A stretch of 64,000 bases of DNA from Chryseobacterium shigense (GTDB lineage Bacteria > Bacteroidota > Bacteroidia > Flavobacteriales > Weeksellaceae). Positions 35,089 to 43,976 of this stretch are shown here, piece after piece; positions within the stretch are counted from its first letter, which is position 1; each line of letters begins with the position of its first letter. The translations under genes were made by a program, and so were the position numbers. The stretch spans positions 372,001-436,000 of the forward strand of contig NZ_FTNY01000003.1 of NCBI RefSeq assembly GCF_900156575.1, given 5' to 3'. Under the pieces are notes generated by a model. It ran no database searches. It was not told the origin of the DNA and saw nothing but the letters and a program-made list of their open reading frames with translations.

Positions 35089-37350
35089 ATGAAAAGAAAA
35101 CTACTCATTTATTATTTAACCATTCTATTAGGCTTTTCTGGACAACTGTTTTCACAAACATATCAGCTTACAGGAAATCCTGTTAACACCACAGGTTGGG
35201 ACCTTGTTTCAAATGCAGCTGTTGACAACGACTTTATTCGCCTTACCACAGATAACACCAGCTTATACGGCGCTATAAAACTGGCTACTCCGATCACCTT
35301 AAGCTATTGTGACAAATGGAAGGTGGAATTTGATTTCAGGATCGACGGAAACGGAACTACACAGTTCGGAAGAGGAGATGGTTTCACATTCTGGTACCTT
35401 GTCAATCCCCCTACCGGATTCGTATCGGGAGGCGGTCTTGGAATTCCGGGAAATGCGTCGGGACTTATGGTAGGATTTGATATCTTCAACAACAGCACAG
35501 AAGGGCAGATGAGCAAAATACACCTGCTTTATGGAACCAATGATACGGCAGGAAATAATATTGAATACAACAATACTCCTGGCAGCACATTCCATTCTCC
35601 CGATCTTATAGCAACCCAACCTTTCGTAGGACCAGTCTATAAGCATGTAGAAGTAAACGGTGAAACGGATCTTACCAATCCGACAAACTGGATTATAAAA
35701 ATCAAACTGGATGGTGTCCTTATAGTAGACCAGTCGTTTGCCCCTTCAGGAGCAGCAATAGGAATGTCACAAGGCTACTTCGGTTTTTCAGCAGCTACAG
35801 GAGGCGCCAGCGCAAGGCACTCTATCAAGAATGTCAAAGTTTTTGTAGATAAAGTACCCATCCTGAACGCTACGGTCACTCCATTTGTATGTACAAACCC
35901 TGCAACAGGAACAGGAACTGTAGATCTTACGTCATTTAATGCGCAATTTGTCAATAATCCTGCGAATTACCTGTTCACTTACTATGTTTTAGGAAGCTCG
36001 ACTCCTATTACCAATCCGAGCAGTTTCCCATACTCAGGCAACACAACCATTAAAGTCGTCATTAAAGATCCAAGCTCAACCCTATGCGACAATGGAGACG
36101 GAGTTATACAACTAAATCCAACACCGTTCGCAGCAACTGATGCTACCCTTACAGGATGTAACAACAATAATGCAGGGACCGCTACATTTGACCTCACTAC
36201 AGCAGCCTTAACAACGGTTCCCGGATCTACGATGCAGTTCTACAATACAATGTACGAACTTAATGCAGGAATCAACCAAATTCCGAATCCTACTGCATAC
36301 GCCTCAGGAGCAGCAATACTATTTGCAAAAGTAACGACCCCGCAGGGATGCCTAAGTACGGCAAAGGTTACCCTGAATCTTAACCCGGTTGTCATTGTAA
36401 CTGATGCTTCTTTAAGATCATGTTTCCTTGAAACCAATCATTCACTAGGAACATTCAATTTGAGTAATGCTACCGTAACAACGGTAACTGGCGCAACGAA
36501 AAAATACTATCCATCTCTTGCAGACGCCGTAAGCGGAACCAATGAAATCTTAAATTTCCTAACCTATACAGCACCCTCAGGAGTAATCTATATCAAAGTA
36601 TTCAACGCACAAGGATGCTACGCTATTGCTAAAGTAACATTAACCGTTTTAGCCCCGGTCTTATCAAACGTACTAAAGGACAAAATTATCTGTATTGAGG
36701 ATAAAACGACCTTAGATGCCGGACCTGGATTCAATTCATATTTATGGAGTACAGGTGCCACTACACAGACTATAACCAATGTAGGAGTAGGAACTTACTG
36801 GGTAAAACTAAAAACCGGAGATTGTACCGCATTACAGACAGTCAAAGTATATGCTTCTGAGCAGCCAGTGGTTACAACTATTGATATTTCAGCAAGTACG
36901 GTCACTGTTTTTGTCAACGGAGGAACTCCGCCTTACCAATATTCAATGGATAATATACACTGGCAGGATTCCAACATATTCACCAATGTTGCCAGAGGTG
37001 AAACCAAGATCTTCGTCAAAGATAACTATGACTGCGAACCTATCGAGGTCAGCATTACGGTTCCGAATCTGATCAATGTGATCACTCCGAACGGAGACGG
37101 GGTGAATGATGCCATTGATTATTCTGCCCTTTCAAACAAAAGAAATCTACAGATCGGAATCTTTGATAGATATGGTTATAAACTTTTCCAGGCTGATAAA
37201 TCCAACAGATATACATGGGACGGAACGACCAACGGAAGTAAGAAAGTTCCTACCGGAAACTACTGGTATTCCATCACATGGAATGAGAACAACAGCAAGA
37301 ATACGCCAATCAAATTCTCAGGTTGGATTATGGTAAAAAACAGAGAATAA
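35089..37350 (+). CDS. T9SS type B surface protein 4 with L-type lectin domain
   Basis: 753 residues from the ATG at 35089 (M-K-R-K-L-L-I-Y-Y-L), chosen over an in-frame ATG at 35014 because it begins a normal signal peptide ending Q-L-F-S-Q. Residues ~23-260 form an L-type lectin domain close to that of protein 3 (Y-Q-L-T-G-N-P-V-N-T-T-G-W, F-W-Y, V-G-F-D-I-F-N-N, Q-G-Y-F-G-F-S-A-A-T-G-G). The second half, from L-R-S-C-F-L-E-T-N-H-S-L-G-T onward, is almost the same as in protein 1, including the type B sorting end (F-D-R-Y-G, A-D-K-S-N-R-Y). It is thus a hybrid relative to its neighbours. A surface carbohydrate-binding role is inferred. Confidence 0.88.
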   Translation: MKRKLLIYYLTILLGFSGQLFSQTYQLTGNPVNTTGWDLVSNAAVDNDFIRLTTDNTSLYGAIKLATPITLSYCDKWKVEFDFRIDGNGTTQFGRGDGFTFWYLVNPPTGFVSGGGLGIPGNASGLMVGFDIFNNSTEGQMSKIHLLYGTNDTAGNNIEYNNTPGSTFHSPDLIATQPFVGPVYKHVEVNGETDLTNPTNWIIKIKLDGVLIVDQSFAPSGAAIGMSQGYFGFSAATGGASARHSIKNVKVFVDKVPILNATVTPFVCTNPATGTGTVDLTSFNAQFVNNPANYLFTYYVLGSSTPITNPSSFPYSGNTTIKVVIKDPSSTLCDNGDGVIQLNPTPFAATDATLTGCNNNNAGTATFDLTTAALTTVPGSTMQFYNTMYELNAGINQIPNPTAYASGAAILFAKVTTPQGCLSTAKVTLNLNPVVIVTDASLRSCFLETNHSLGTFNLSNATVTTVTGATKKYYPSLADAVSGTNEILNFLTYTAPSGVIYIKVFNAQGCYAIAKVTLTVLAPVLSNVLKDKIICIEDKTTLDAGPGFNSYLWSTGATTQTITNVGVGTYWVKLKTGDCTALQTVKVYASEQPVVTTIDISASTVTVFVNGGTPPYQYSMDNIHWQDSNIFTNVARGETKIFVKDNYDCEPIEVSITVPNLINVITPNGDGVNDAIDYSALSNKRNLQIGIFDRYGYKLFQADKSNRYTWDGTTNGSKKVPTGNYWYSITWNENNSKNTPIKFSGWIMVKNRE

Positions 37351-37380
37351 ATTTAAATTGATTATTTTTAAATACCCCGG

Positions 37381-37412
37381 GGTCACTCCAAATTTGGAGT
37401 GACTCTTTTTTT
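37381..37412 (+). terminator. Terminator of T9SS type B gene 4
   Basis: A near-perfect palindrome GTCACTCCAAA/TTTGGAGTGAC with minimal loop, followed by CTTTTTTT. Confidence 0.9.
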
Positions 37413-37468
37413 GTCATTTCTAGAGGTATATATTTCATTTTAAAGCCGCTTTATTCGTATTCAATTCT

Positions 37469-37476
37469 TAAATTTG
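37469..37476 (+). promoter_or_regulatory. -7 element directly before the nitroreductase gene
   Basis: TAAATTTG (TAnnTTTG match) ends four bases before the ATG at 37481, the same spacing as at dnaB and the GH3 gene. A leaderless transcript is likely. No standard -33 TTG was found. Confidence 0.5.
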
Positions 37477-37480
37477 TCCT

Positions 37481-38107
37481 ATGAATTATTTGGAAGCTTT
37501 AAGCAGAAGATATTCTGTGAAAAAATTTAATCATGAGATCATTCCTCAGGATACCTTGTACAATATTCTTGAATCAGGGAAATTGTCCGCAAGTTCTCTT
37601 GGGCTTCAACCGTACAAAGTATTAGTCGTTGAAAGTGAGGAGATGAAACAGAAATTAATTCCAGCTTTCTATAATCCATCCCAGATCTCTACCTGCTCTC
37701 ACCTTATCGTCATTATTTCAAAGAAAACGATTGATGAAAGCTATATTCACGGTTATTTTAATCATATTTCCGAGGTAAGGGAAACTCCTGTTGAAAAACT
37801 TGACCTGTTCCGAAAAAGTATCAATCAACATATTATTCAAAAAACACAGGATGAAATTTTCAACTGGGCAGAAAAGCAATCCTATATAGTTCTGGCCAAC
37901 CTGATGTATGCTGCTGCTATTGAAAACATAGATTCGTGCCCTATGGAAGGCTTCCGGCAGGACCTGATAGAAGAGATCCTTAACATCAATCCTGAGACAG
38001 AAAAAGTAACCGTCACCCTCGCTTTAGGCTACCGTTCTGAGGAAGATCATTTTCAGCACATGAAAAAAGTAAGAAAACCAAACGAAAAATTGTTTAAATT
38101 TATTTAA
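37481..38107 (+). CDS. Nitroreductase family protein (NfsB-like flavoenzyme)
   Basis: 208 residues of the FMN-dependent nitroreductase fold. R-R-Y-S-V-K-K-F-N at 9-17 is the N-terminal FMN-phosphate motif, S-A-S-S-L-G-L-Q-P-Y-K near 36 the second, and the D-S-C-P-M-E-G-F region near 152 the third. The L-A-L-G-Y-R-S-E-E-D segment near the C-terminus completes the family pattern. Such enzymes use NAD(P)H to reduce nitro compounds or quinones; the natural substrate is usually unknown. It lies 29 bases before nadB on the same strand, so the three genes may be an operon that pairs NAD(P)H use with NAD synthesis. Confidence 0.88.
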   Translation: MNYLEALSRRYSVKKFNHEIIPQDTLYNILESGKLSASSLGLQPYKVLVVESEEMKQKLIPAFYNPSQISTCSHLIVIISKKTIDESYIHGYFNHISEVRETPVEKLDLFRKSINQHIIQKTQDEIFNWAEKQSYIVLANLMYAAAIENIDSCPMEGFRQDLIEEILNINPETEKVTVTLALGYRSEEDHFQHMKKVRKPNEKLFKFI

Positions 38108-38136
38108 TATTAAACGATTGTACCTAAAGCAAGCAT

Positions 38137-39708
38137 ATGATAAAAGCGGATGTATTAGTAATTGGTTCCGGCATCTCGGGACTTTCCTATGCCATTAAAG
38201 TTTCTGAACAGTTTCCTGATGCCAAGATCATCATCGTAACAAAATCTGACGAAGACGAAAGCAATACTAAATATGCACAAGGCGGACTGGCCGTAGTCAC
38301 CGACTTTAAAAACGATAATTTCGAGAAACACATCGAAGATACCATGCGTGCCGGAGATGGCGAAAACAAACGTGATGTTGTAGAAATGGTCGTAAGAGAA
38401 GCTCCTGCAAGATTCAATGAGATTGTGGAATGGGGAGCGAATTTCGACATGAAAAACGGACAGTTTGCATTGGGAAGAGAAGGCGGACATACTGAAAACA
38501 GAATTGTTCACCACAAAGATATTACAGGATTTGAGATTGAGAGAGCTTTGCTGGAAACTGCGAAAAACAGTCCAAATATTGAGATTCTGGATCATCATTA
38601 TGTTATTGACATTATCACCCAGCATCATGTTCCGGGAAAAGAAGTAAGCCAAAGTGATATCAACTGCTACGGAGCCTATATCCTTGACGAAAAGTCAAAA
38701 AAGATCAAAAAGATCACTTCAAAAATAACATTGGCAGCTACGGGAGGCGCTGGACATGTTTATAAGAACACCACCAATCCCACCATTGCTACCGGAGATG
38801 GAATCGCTTTTGTTGCTCGTGCAAAAGGTAAGGTTTCCAACATGCAATATTATCAGTTTCATCCCACAGCATTATACAGTAAGATTAACGGAATGCTTTT
38901 CCTTATTTCTGAAGCCGTAAGAGGAGACGGTGCTAAATTAAGAACCAGGAAAGGTGAAAAATTCATGCACAAATATGATGAGCGTGAAGAATTAGCCTCC
39001 AGAGATATTGTGGCCAGAGCCATCGACAATGAAATGAAGATCTCCGGAGATGAATATGCCGGTCTTGACTGCCGGGACATGGACCACGAAAAATTTCTTG
39101 AACATTTTCCGAATATTTATAAAAAATGCAGAGAAGAAGGTATTGATCCTTTTACTCAATTAATACCCGTGGTACCCGCCTGCCATTATCTGATGGGAGG
39201 TATCGAGGTAGATCGTGACGGACAATCTTCTATAAGAAATCTTTTTGCTGTAGGAGAATGCACCAATTCAGGACTTCATGGCGCTAACAGACTCGCTTCC
39301 AACTCTTTACTGGAAGGTCTGGTTTTCGGACATAATGCCGCAATAAAGACCGTAGCTCTACTTAAAGAAAACAATTTTAATTTTGACGATCTGAAAGCTG
39401 TTCCGGAATGGAATGAAGATGGCATGAAAATCATGGATGAAATGGTTATCGTAAGTTACCTCAGAAAACAGCTTCAGGAAATGATGAGCGATCTGGTAGG
39501 CATTGTGAGAAGTAATAAACGCCTTACAATGGCTCTTCAAAAACATCAGGAAATTGCAGCAGCTGTTGATGAGATTTACCACTACTCTATTCTCTCACCG
39601 CAATTATCCGAATTAAGGAACCTGACAACGGTTGCCCATCTCATTATCATCCAATCTATGGAGATGACGGAAAATAAGGGTGCATTTTATAATAAAGATT
39701 TAGCCTAA
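38137..39708 (+). CDS. nadB: L-aspartate oxidase
   Basis: 523 residues. It oxidises L-aspartate to iminoaspartate, the first step of de novo NAD synthesis, with FAD. The N-terminus has the G-S-G-I-S-G-L-S dinucleotide fold, then N-T-K-Y-A-Q-G-G-L-A. The active-site and FAD blocks are H-T-E-N-R-I-V-H, Q-F-H-P-T-A-L-Y, S-R-D-I-V-A-R-A, H-Y-L-M-G-G-I and G-L-H-G-A-N-R-L-A-S-N-S-L-L-E-G. These distinguish it from succinate dehydrogenase flavoproteins along with the nadC neighbour. It is followed by nadC after 11 bases. No nadA lies nearby. Confidence 0.95.
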   Translation: MIKADVLVIGSGISGLSYAIKVSEQFPDAKIIIVTKSDEDESNTKYAQGGLAVVTDFKNDNFEKHIEDTMRAGDGENKRDVVEMVVREAPARFNEIVEWGANFDMKNGQFALGREGGHTENRIVHHKDITGFEIERALLETAKNSPNIEILDHHYVIDIITQHHVPGKEVSQSDINCYGAYILDEKSKKIKKITSKITLAATGGAGHVYKNTTNPTIATGDGIAFVARAKGKVSNMQYYQFHPTALYSKINGMLFLISEAVRGDGAKLRTRKGEKFMHKYDEREELASRDIVARAIDNEMKISGDEYAGLDCRDMDHEKFLEHFPNIYKKCREEGIDPFTQLIPVVPACHYLMGGIEVDRDGQSSIRNLFAVGECTNSGLHGANRLASNSLLEGLVFGHNAAIKTVALLKENNFNFDDLKAVPEWNEDGMKIMDEMVIVSYLRKQLQEMMSDLVGIVRSNKRLTMALQKHQEIAAAVDEIYHYSILSPQLSELRNLTTVAHLIIIQSMEMTENKGAFYNKDLA

Positions 39709-39719
39709 AAGCAATAATA

Positions 39720-40580
39720 ATGAAAAGACCAAGCTACGTTACCGATAAAGCATTAAAAACGTTTATAAAAAACGCTTTAGAAGAAGATATTCAGGATGGA
39801 GACCACTCTACCCTCTCCACCATTCCAAAGGATTTGGAGCAAAGTGCCCAACTTCTGGTAAAGCAGGATTGTATCTTGGCAGGTGTTGAGCTGGCAGAAA
39901 TTATTTTCAAGACCTTTGACAAAGATTTAAAAGTTGAAGTATTTATAAAAGACGGAGATTCTGCCAAGGTAGGAGACATTGCTTTAATCGTAACCGGAAA
40001 CGCCCGGTCTATTCTTTCTACAGAAAGACTTATTCTGAACTGCATGCAGAGAATGAGCGGAATTGCTACCCTTACTCATGATTGGGATTCCAGATTAGTA
40101 GGAACTAAAACAAAACTTTTGGACACCAGAAAAACAACCCCGAATTTCAGAATATGCGAAAAATGGGCCGTAGCAATAGGCGGTGGTACCAATCACAGAT
40201 ATGGTCTTTATGATATGATCATGTTAAAAGACAACCACATCGACTATAACGGAAGTATTACTCATGCAGTGAAAATGGCGAAAGACTATGTTAAAAGCAA
40301 TAAGAAAAAATTAAAAATCGAGGTTGAAACAAGAAATCTTGAAGAAGTGAAAGAAGCCATTAAAGCAAAAGTAGACAGAATCATGCTTGACAACATGAAT
40401 GTTACGATGATGAAGCAGGCTGTAGACATGATCAACGGTTCATGTGAGTCTGAAGCTTCAGGCGGAATTACCCGTGAAATGTTAAAAGAAATCGCTTCAA
40501 CAGGCGTAACGTATATCTCTGCGGGAGCCCTTACCCATTCGGCTGAAAATATAGATTTGAGTCTCAAAGCCGTGAAATAG
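39720..40580 (+). CDS. nadC: Nicotinate-nucleotide pyrophosphorylase (carboxylating)
   Basis: 286 residues. It converts quinolinate and PRPP to nicotinate mononucleotide, CO2 and pyrophosphate. The family blocks are E-E-D-I-Q-D-G-D-H-S at 18-27, R-M-S-G-I-A-T-L-T near 104, T-R-K-T-T-P-N-F-R near 137, G-G-G-T-N-H-R-Y-G-L near 156, M-L-K-D-N-H-I near 170, E-V-E-T-R-N near 201 and E-A-S-G-G-I near 244. Length is normal. It is co-transcribed with nadB. An AT-rich hairpin follows. Confidence 0.96.
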   Translation: MKRPSYVTDKALKTFIKNALEEDIQDGDHSTLSTIPKDLEQSAQLLVKQDCILAGVELAEIIFKTFDKDLKVEVFIKDGDSAKVGDIALIVTGNARSILSTERLILNCMQRMSGIATLTHDWDSRLVGTKTKLLDTRKTTPNFRICEKWAVAIGGGTNHRYGLYDMIMLKDNHIDYNGSITHAVKMAKDYVKSNKKKLKIEVETRNLEEVKEAIKAKVDRIMLDNMNVTMMKQAVDMINGSCESEASGGITREMLKEIASTGVTYISAGALTHSAENIDLSLKAVK

Positions 40581-40587
40581 CGTTGTA

Positions 40588-40620
40588 TTTTTAATAAAAA
40601 CACCCTGCGTTTATTAAAAA
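40588..40620 (+). terminator. Weak AT-rich hairpin after nadC
   Basis: TTTTTAATAAA (40588-40598) pairs with TTTATTAAAAA (40610-40620) around an 11-base loop. The stem has only A-T pairs and no T tract follows, so termination would be inefficient. Confidence 0.35.
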
Positions 40621-40789
40621 CTCAATAATATGATTTTTTTCATATTAAAATTCAATTTTAATATATAACATTAATTATCAACAACTTAACACTTATTAAG
40701 ATTAAGTAAAAATTAACATACAGTTAATATTAGTTAAATTTTATTTCGCGAATTTTGCAGAAAATTAAATCTAACTATTACTAACGATT

Positions 40790-43369
40790 ATGAAATTAAT
40801 CAACAAATCGATGCTATCTGCAGTTATTACATTATCTACAGCCAGCGTCTATTATGCTCAACAGGTTCAGGATACAGTGAAAACTAAATCCAATGACATT
40901 GAACAAGTTGTATTAACTGGTGTTGCCGATATCGCCAAAGATAGAAAAACACCGGTAGCTGTTTCAACAATTAAAGAAGCACAAATTGTTGAAAGATTAG
41001 GAAATCAGGAATTTCCTGAAATCCTAAACACAACTCCGTCTGTTTATGCTACTAAAGGTGGTGGAGGTTTTGGAGACTCTAAATTAAACATTAGAGGATT
41101 CAGCCAAAATAACATTGCTGTAATGGTAAATGGTATGCCTGTAAACGATATGGAAGGAGGATCTGTTTACTGGTCAAACTGGGCTGGACTATCTGACGTT
41201 ACTTCTGCAATGCAGGTTCAGAGAGGTCTTGGTTCATCAAAATTAGCTATTGCTTCTGTAGGAGGTACCGTCAATATCATCACCAGAGCTGCTGATAAAA
41301 AGCAAGGAGGGATCGTTTCTTTAGGTTTAGGAAATGATGATTATTTAAAGACTCTTTTTGCATACAATACAGGAAAATCTGCTAAAGGATGGTCTTCTTC
41401 ATTCTTAATGAGTAGAACTGCAGGTTCTATGTATGCAGATGGAACTAAGTTTGAAGGATACAACTATTATTTTGCTGTAGGATATAAAAAACCAGGAGGT
41501 AATCATGACTTCCAGTTTACCATCACTGGAGCTCCACAATGGCACAACCAAAGATCATTTGCAATTTCAATTGCAAACTATATTGGATTCAATCCTGATC
41601 AGGATGGTACACCAAACAGAAGATATAATTCTGATTGGGGATACCTTAAAGGTGAAGAATACTCTGCAAGAGTAAACTACTACCACAAGCCAGTAATGTC
41701 ATTAAACTGGGACTGGACCATGAGCGAAAACTCAAAACTTAATACAGTATTGTATGGCTCTTTTGGTAGAGGTGGAGGAACAAACACCACAGGTACTGCC
41801 AATGGAAAAAACCTAGCTAGCTTTAGAGACGCAACTACTGGTTTATATAATTTTGATAATGTTTTTGCAGCTAACCAGGCATCAACACCTGACAAAGGGA
41901 TATTGATCAGAAATGCTTCAATCAATTCACATAACTGGTTTGGATTAATTTCTAGCTTTAATCACAAGATTAATGACAACATGAAGTTCACGACCGGGAT
42001 TGATGCAAGATACTATTATGGATATCACTATCAGGTAGTAACTGATCTATTAGGAGGAAGTGGATACCTTGACAAAGCCAATAAAAACATCCCACCTAAT
42101 TTGGTGACGGCTGTTTCTAAGCCAGAAGCTTCATGGAACCCATTTGGAGGAAAAATTGACGATTTAAATAACAGAATCGGTTATAGTAATGATGGTGAAG
42201 TACTTTGGTATGGAGCATTCGGACAATTTGAATATACAAACGATAAAATTTCAGCGTTTCTTCAAGGTTCCGTTTCGAACCAAGGTTTCCAGAGAATTGA
42301 TAACTTTATCATCGATGGAGTTACCACTTCCAAAAGAGGTGAAATCATGAATACCAAAACAGGATTTAAAAACCTATTTGGATATAATGTTAAAGCTGGT
42401 ATTAACTATAACATCGATGAAAAACATAATATTTTCGGAAATGTAGGTTATTACGAAAAGCAACCTTTCTTCAATGCAGTTTACAGAAGTAATGAAAATG
42501 TTGTTTCTCCAGATCTTACCAATGAAAAGATATTTGGTGCAGAACTAGGATATGGATTCAGAACAGCTCAATTCAATGCTAATGTTAACCTATATAGAAC
42601 AACCTGGGATGACAGATACCTTAGAAGATCAAGCTTGAGAGATGTTGCTACAAACAAAACTTTCTATGCTGAAATCACTGGACTGAATGAAGTACACATG
42701 GGAGTGGAAGTAGATGCCAACTATACCTTAAATAAATTCTTCTCAGCCTTCGGTATGTTCTCTTACGGAGATTGGTATTATAGAGGAAATGCTACAGCAA
42801 CTCTATTTGAAGATACTACTAATCTACCATTTAACTTCCCTGGAACGTCTAGCAATGAAACTCAATTGTATCTAGATAAAGCCAAAGTAGGAGAAGCTGC
42901 TCAAATGACTGCAGCATTAGGATTTACCATTAGACCTGTTACAAATCTTAGCTTTGATACAACATGGAGAAGCACAAGCAACTTGTATGCTAGTTTAGAT
43001 GCTTATAACTTCAGTGTGAAGTCTACTGCAGAAAGAGGAACTTTAAAACTTCCAAACTACAACTTATTTGACCTTGGTATTTCTTACAGAATTAATCTAA
43101 ATAACAAGCAACAGTACTTTACAATCAGAGGAAACGTTTATAACTTGTTCGACACAACTTATATCGCAGAATCTAACACAAGTACTCAGATCAAGCAATT
43201 ATCTGATTTTGCAACAAGTACTACAGGAGGGGTAACTACAACTGCACAACAAAAGTATGATGCCTATATGAATAATCCAAAAAACTTCTACAAAGGATTG
43301 GATACATCTAACCAGGTATTCTTCGGATTCGGAAGAACATGGGCAGCAACATTGTCATTCAACTTCTAA
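40790..43369 (+). CDS. TonB-dependent outer-membrane receptor
   Basis: 859 residues. Signal peptide (to about V-Y-Y-A-Q), then a TonB-box-like stretch (I-E-Q-V-V-L-T-G-V-A) and a plug domain from ~55 to ~165 (F-P-E-I-L-N-T-T-P-S-V-Y, L-N-I-R-G-F-S-Q-N-N, V-M-V-N-G-M-P-V-N-D-M, V-G-G-T-V-N-I-I-T). The rest is a beta-barrel ending in aromatic F-N-F, the usual barrel signal. There is no N-terminal carboxypeptidase-like domain, unlike the receptor at 53033. A GAATTTTG -7-like site lies near 40750. The substrate is unknown and no lipoprotein partner is adjacent. Confidence 0.92.
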   Translation: MKLINKSMLSAVITLSTASVYYAQQVQDTVKTKSNDIEQVVLTGVADIAKDRKTPVAVSTIKEAQIVERLGNQEFPEILNTTPSVYATKGGGGFGDSKLNIRGFSQNNIAVMVNGMPVNDMEGGSVYWSNWAGLSDVTSAMQVQRGLGSSKLAIASVGGTVNIITRAADKKQGGIVSLGLGNDDYLKTLFAYNTGKSAKGWSSSFLMSRTAGSMYADGTKFEGYNYYFAVGYKKPGGNHDFQFTITGAPQWHNQRSFAISIANYIGFNPDQDGTPNRRYNSDWGYLKGEEYSARVNYYHKPVMSLNWDWTMSENSKLNTVLYGSFGRGGGTNTTGTANGKNLASFRDATTGLYNFDNVFAANQASTPDKGILIRNASINSHNWFGLISSFNHKINDNMKFTTGIDARYYYGYHYQVVTDLLGGSGYLDKANKNIPPNLVTAVSKPEASWNPFGGKIDDLNNRIGYSNDGEVLWYGAFGQFEYTNDKISAFLQGSVSNQGFQRIDNFIIDGVTTSKRGEIMNTKTGFKNLFGYNVKAGINYNIDEKHNIFGNVGYYEKQPFFNAVYRSNENVVSPDLTNEKIFGAELGYGFRTAQFNANVNLYRTTWDDRYLRRSSLRDVATNKTFYAEITGLNEVHMGVEVDANYTLNKFFSAFGMFSYGDWYYRGNATATLFEDTTNLPFNFPGTSSNETQLYLDKAKVGEAAQMTAALGFTIRPVTNLSFDTTWRSTSNLYASLDAYNFSVKSTAERGTLKLPNYNLFDLGISYRINLNNKQQYFTIRGNVYNLFDTTYIAESNTSTQIKQLSDFATSTTGGVTTTAQQKYDAYMNNPKNFYKGLDTSNQVFFGFGRTWAATLSFNF

Positions 43370-43401
43370 TAAGATCATTATATTAGATTTTATAAATATC
43401 T

Positions 43402-43426
43402 ATCCCGGCTTTTAGCCGGGATTTTT
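43402..43426 (+). terminator. Terminator of the TonB receptor gene
   Basis: ATCCCGGCT / AGCCGGGAT, a 9-bp perfect stem with a TTT loop, followed by TTTT. Confidence 0.92.
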
Positions 43427-43428
43427 GT

Positions 43429-43436
43429 TATATTTG
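43429..43436 (+). promoter_or_regulatory. -7 element of the membrane protein gene
   Basis: TATATTTG, an exact TAnnTTTG match, two bases after the preceding terminator's T tract and 27 bases before the ATG at 43464. Confidence 0.45.
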
Positions 43437-43463
43437 TACTTAGAAAAATAGAAAAAATTGAAT

Positions 43464-43901
43464 ATGGATTTTTACAAGATTTTGCTTAATGCACACAAAG
43501 GATTCGGGTATCTTGAACTTCTTTTGACCTCATTATTTATTATTGCCCTTTTAGCTACAATGTTTGGCTTCAGTGGTAAAGTGAACAAATTTTTAAAGAA
43601 GATTACCCTCTTTACGATGATTTTCTTTCACGTTCAGTTTTTATTGGGCGTATGTTTACTGTTCACCTCTCCGGGCTTTAAAGCGGCAATAGCAGCAGGA
43701 ACATTAATGAAAGATGCTTACAGCAGACAGACATTTGTAGAGCACCCATTTTCTATGCTGATCGCAGCCGTATTAATGACCATCATTAATAAGAAAGTAA
43801 AATCTAATGACACCATTTCACTGGCAATTGTGATCATGGGTCTTATTGCAGTAGGTTTATTTGCATTCGCGTTCCCTTGGATGAGAGTCTTTGGGGCTTA
43901 A
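43464..43901 (+). CDS. Small integral membrane protein of unknown function
   Basis: 145 residues from the ATG at 43464 (an in-frame TTG lies at 43458). Four hydrophobic segments fall at about 17-37, 47-68, 90-107 and 115-140. Histidines sit near helix starts (A-H-K-G-F-G, F-F-H-V-Q-F, V-E-H-P-F), an arrangement seen in small haem-binding or cytochrome-like membrane proteins, but no CxxCH or other motif confirms this. It lies 75 bases upstream of asd on the same strand. No named family was recognised with confidence. Confidence 0.7.
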   Translation: MDFYKILLNAHKGFGYLELLLTSLFIIALLATMFGFSGKVNKFLKKITLFTMIFFHVQFLLGVCLLFTSPGFKAAIAAGTLMKDAYSRQTFVEHPFSMLIAAVLMTIINKKVKSNDTISLAIVIMGLIAVGLFAFAFPWMRVFGA

Positions 43902-43976
43902 AAAATAAAATACAAAGGAGTCAATGATGCGTTGATACTTTTGTAATAGTTTAACCTTAAATTTTTAATTAAATCA

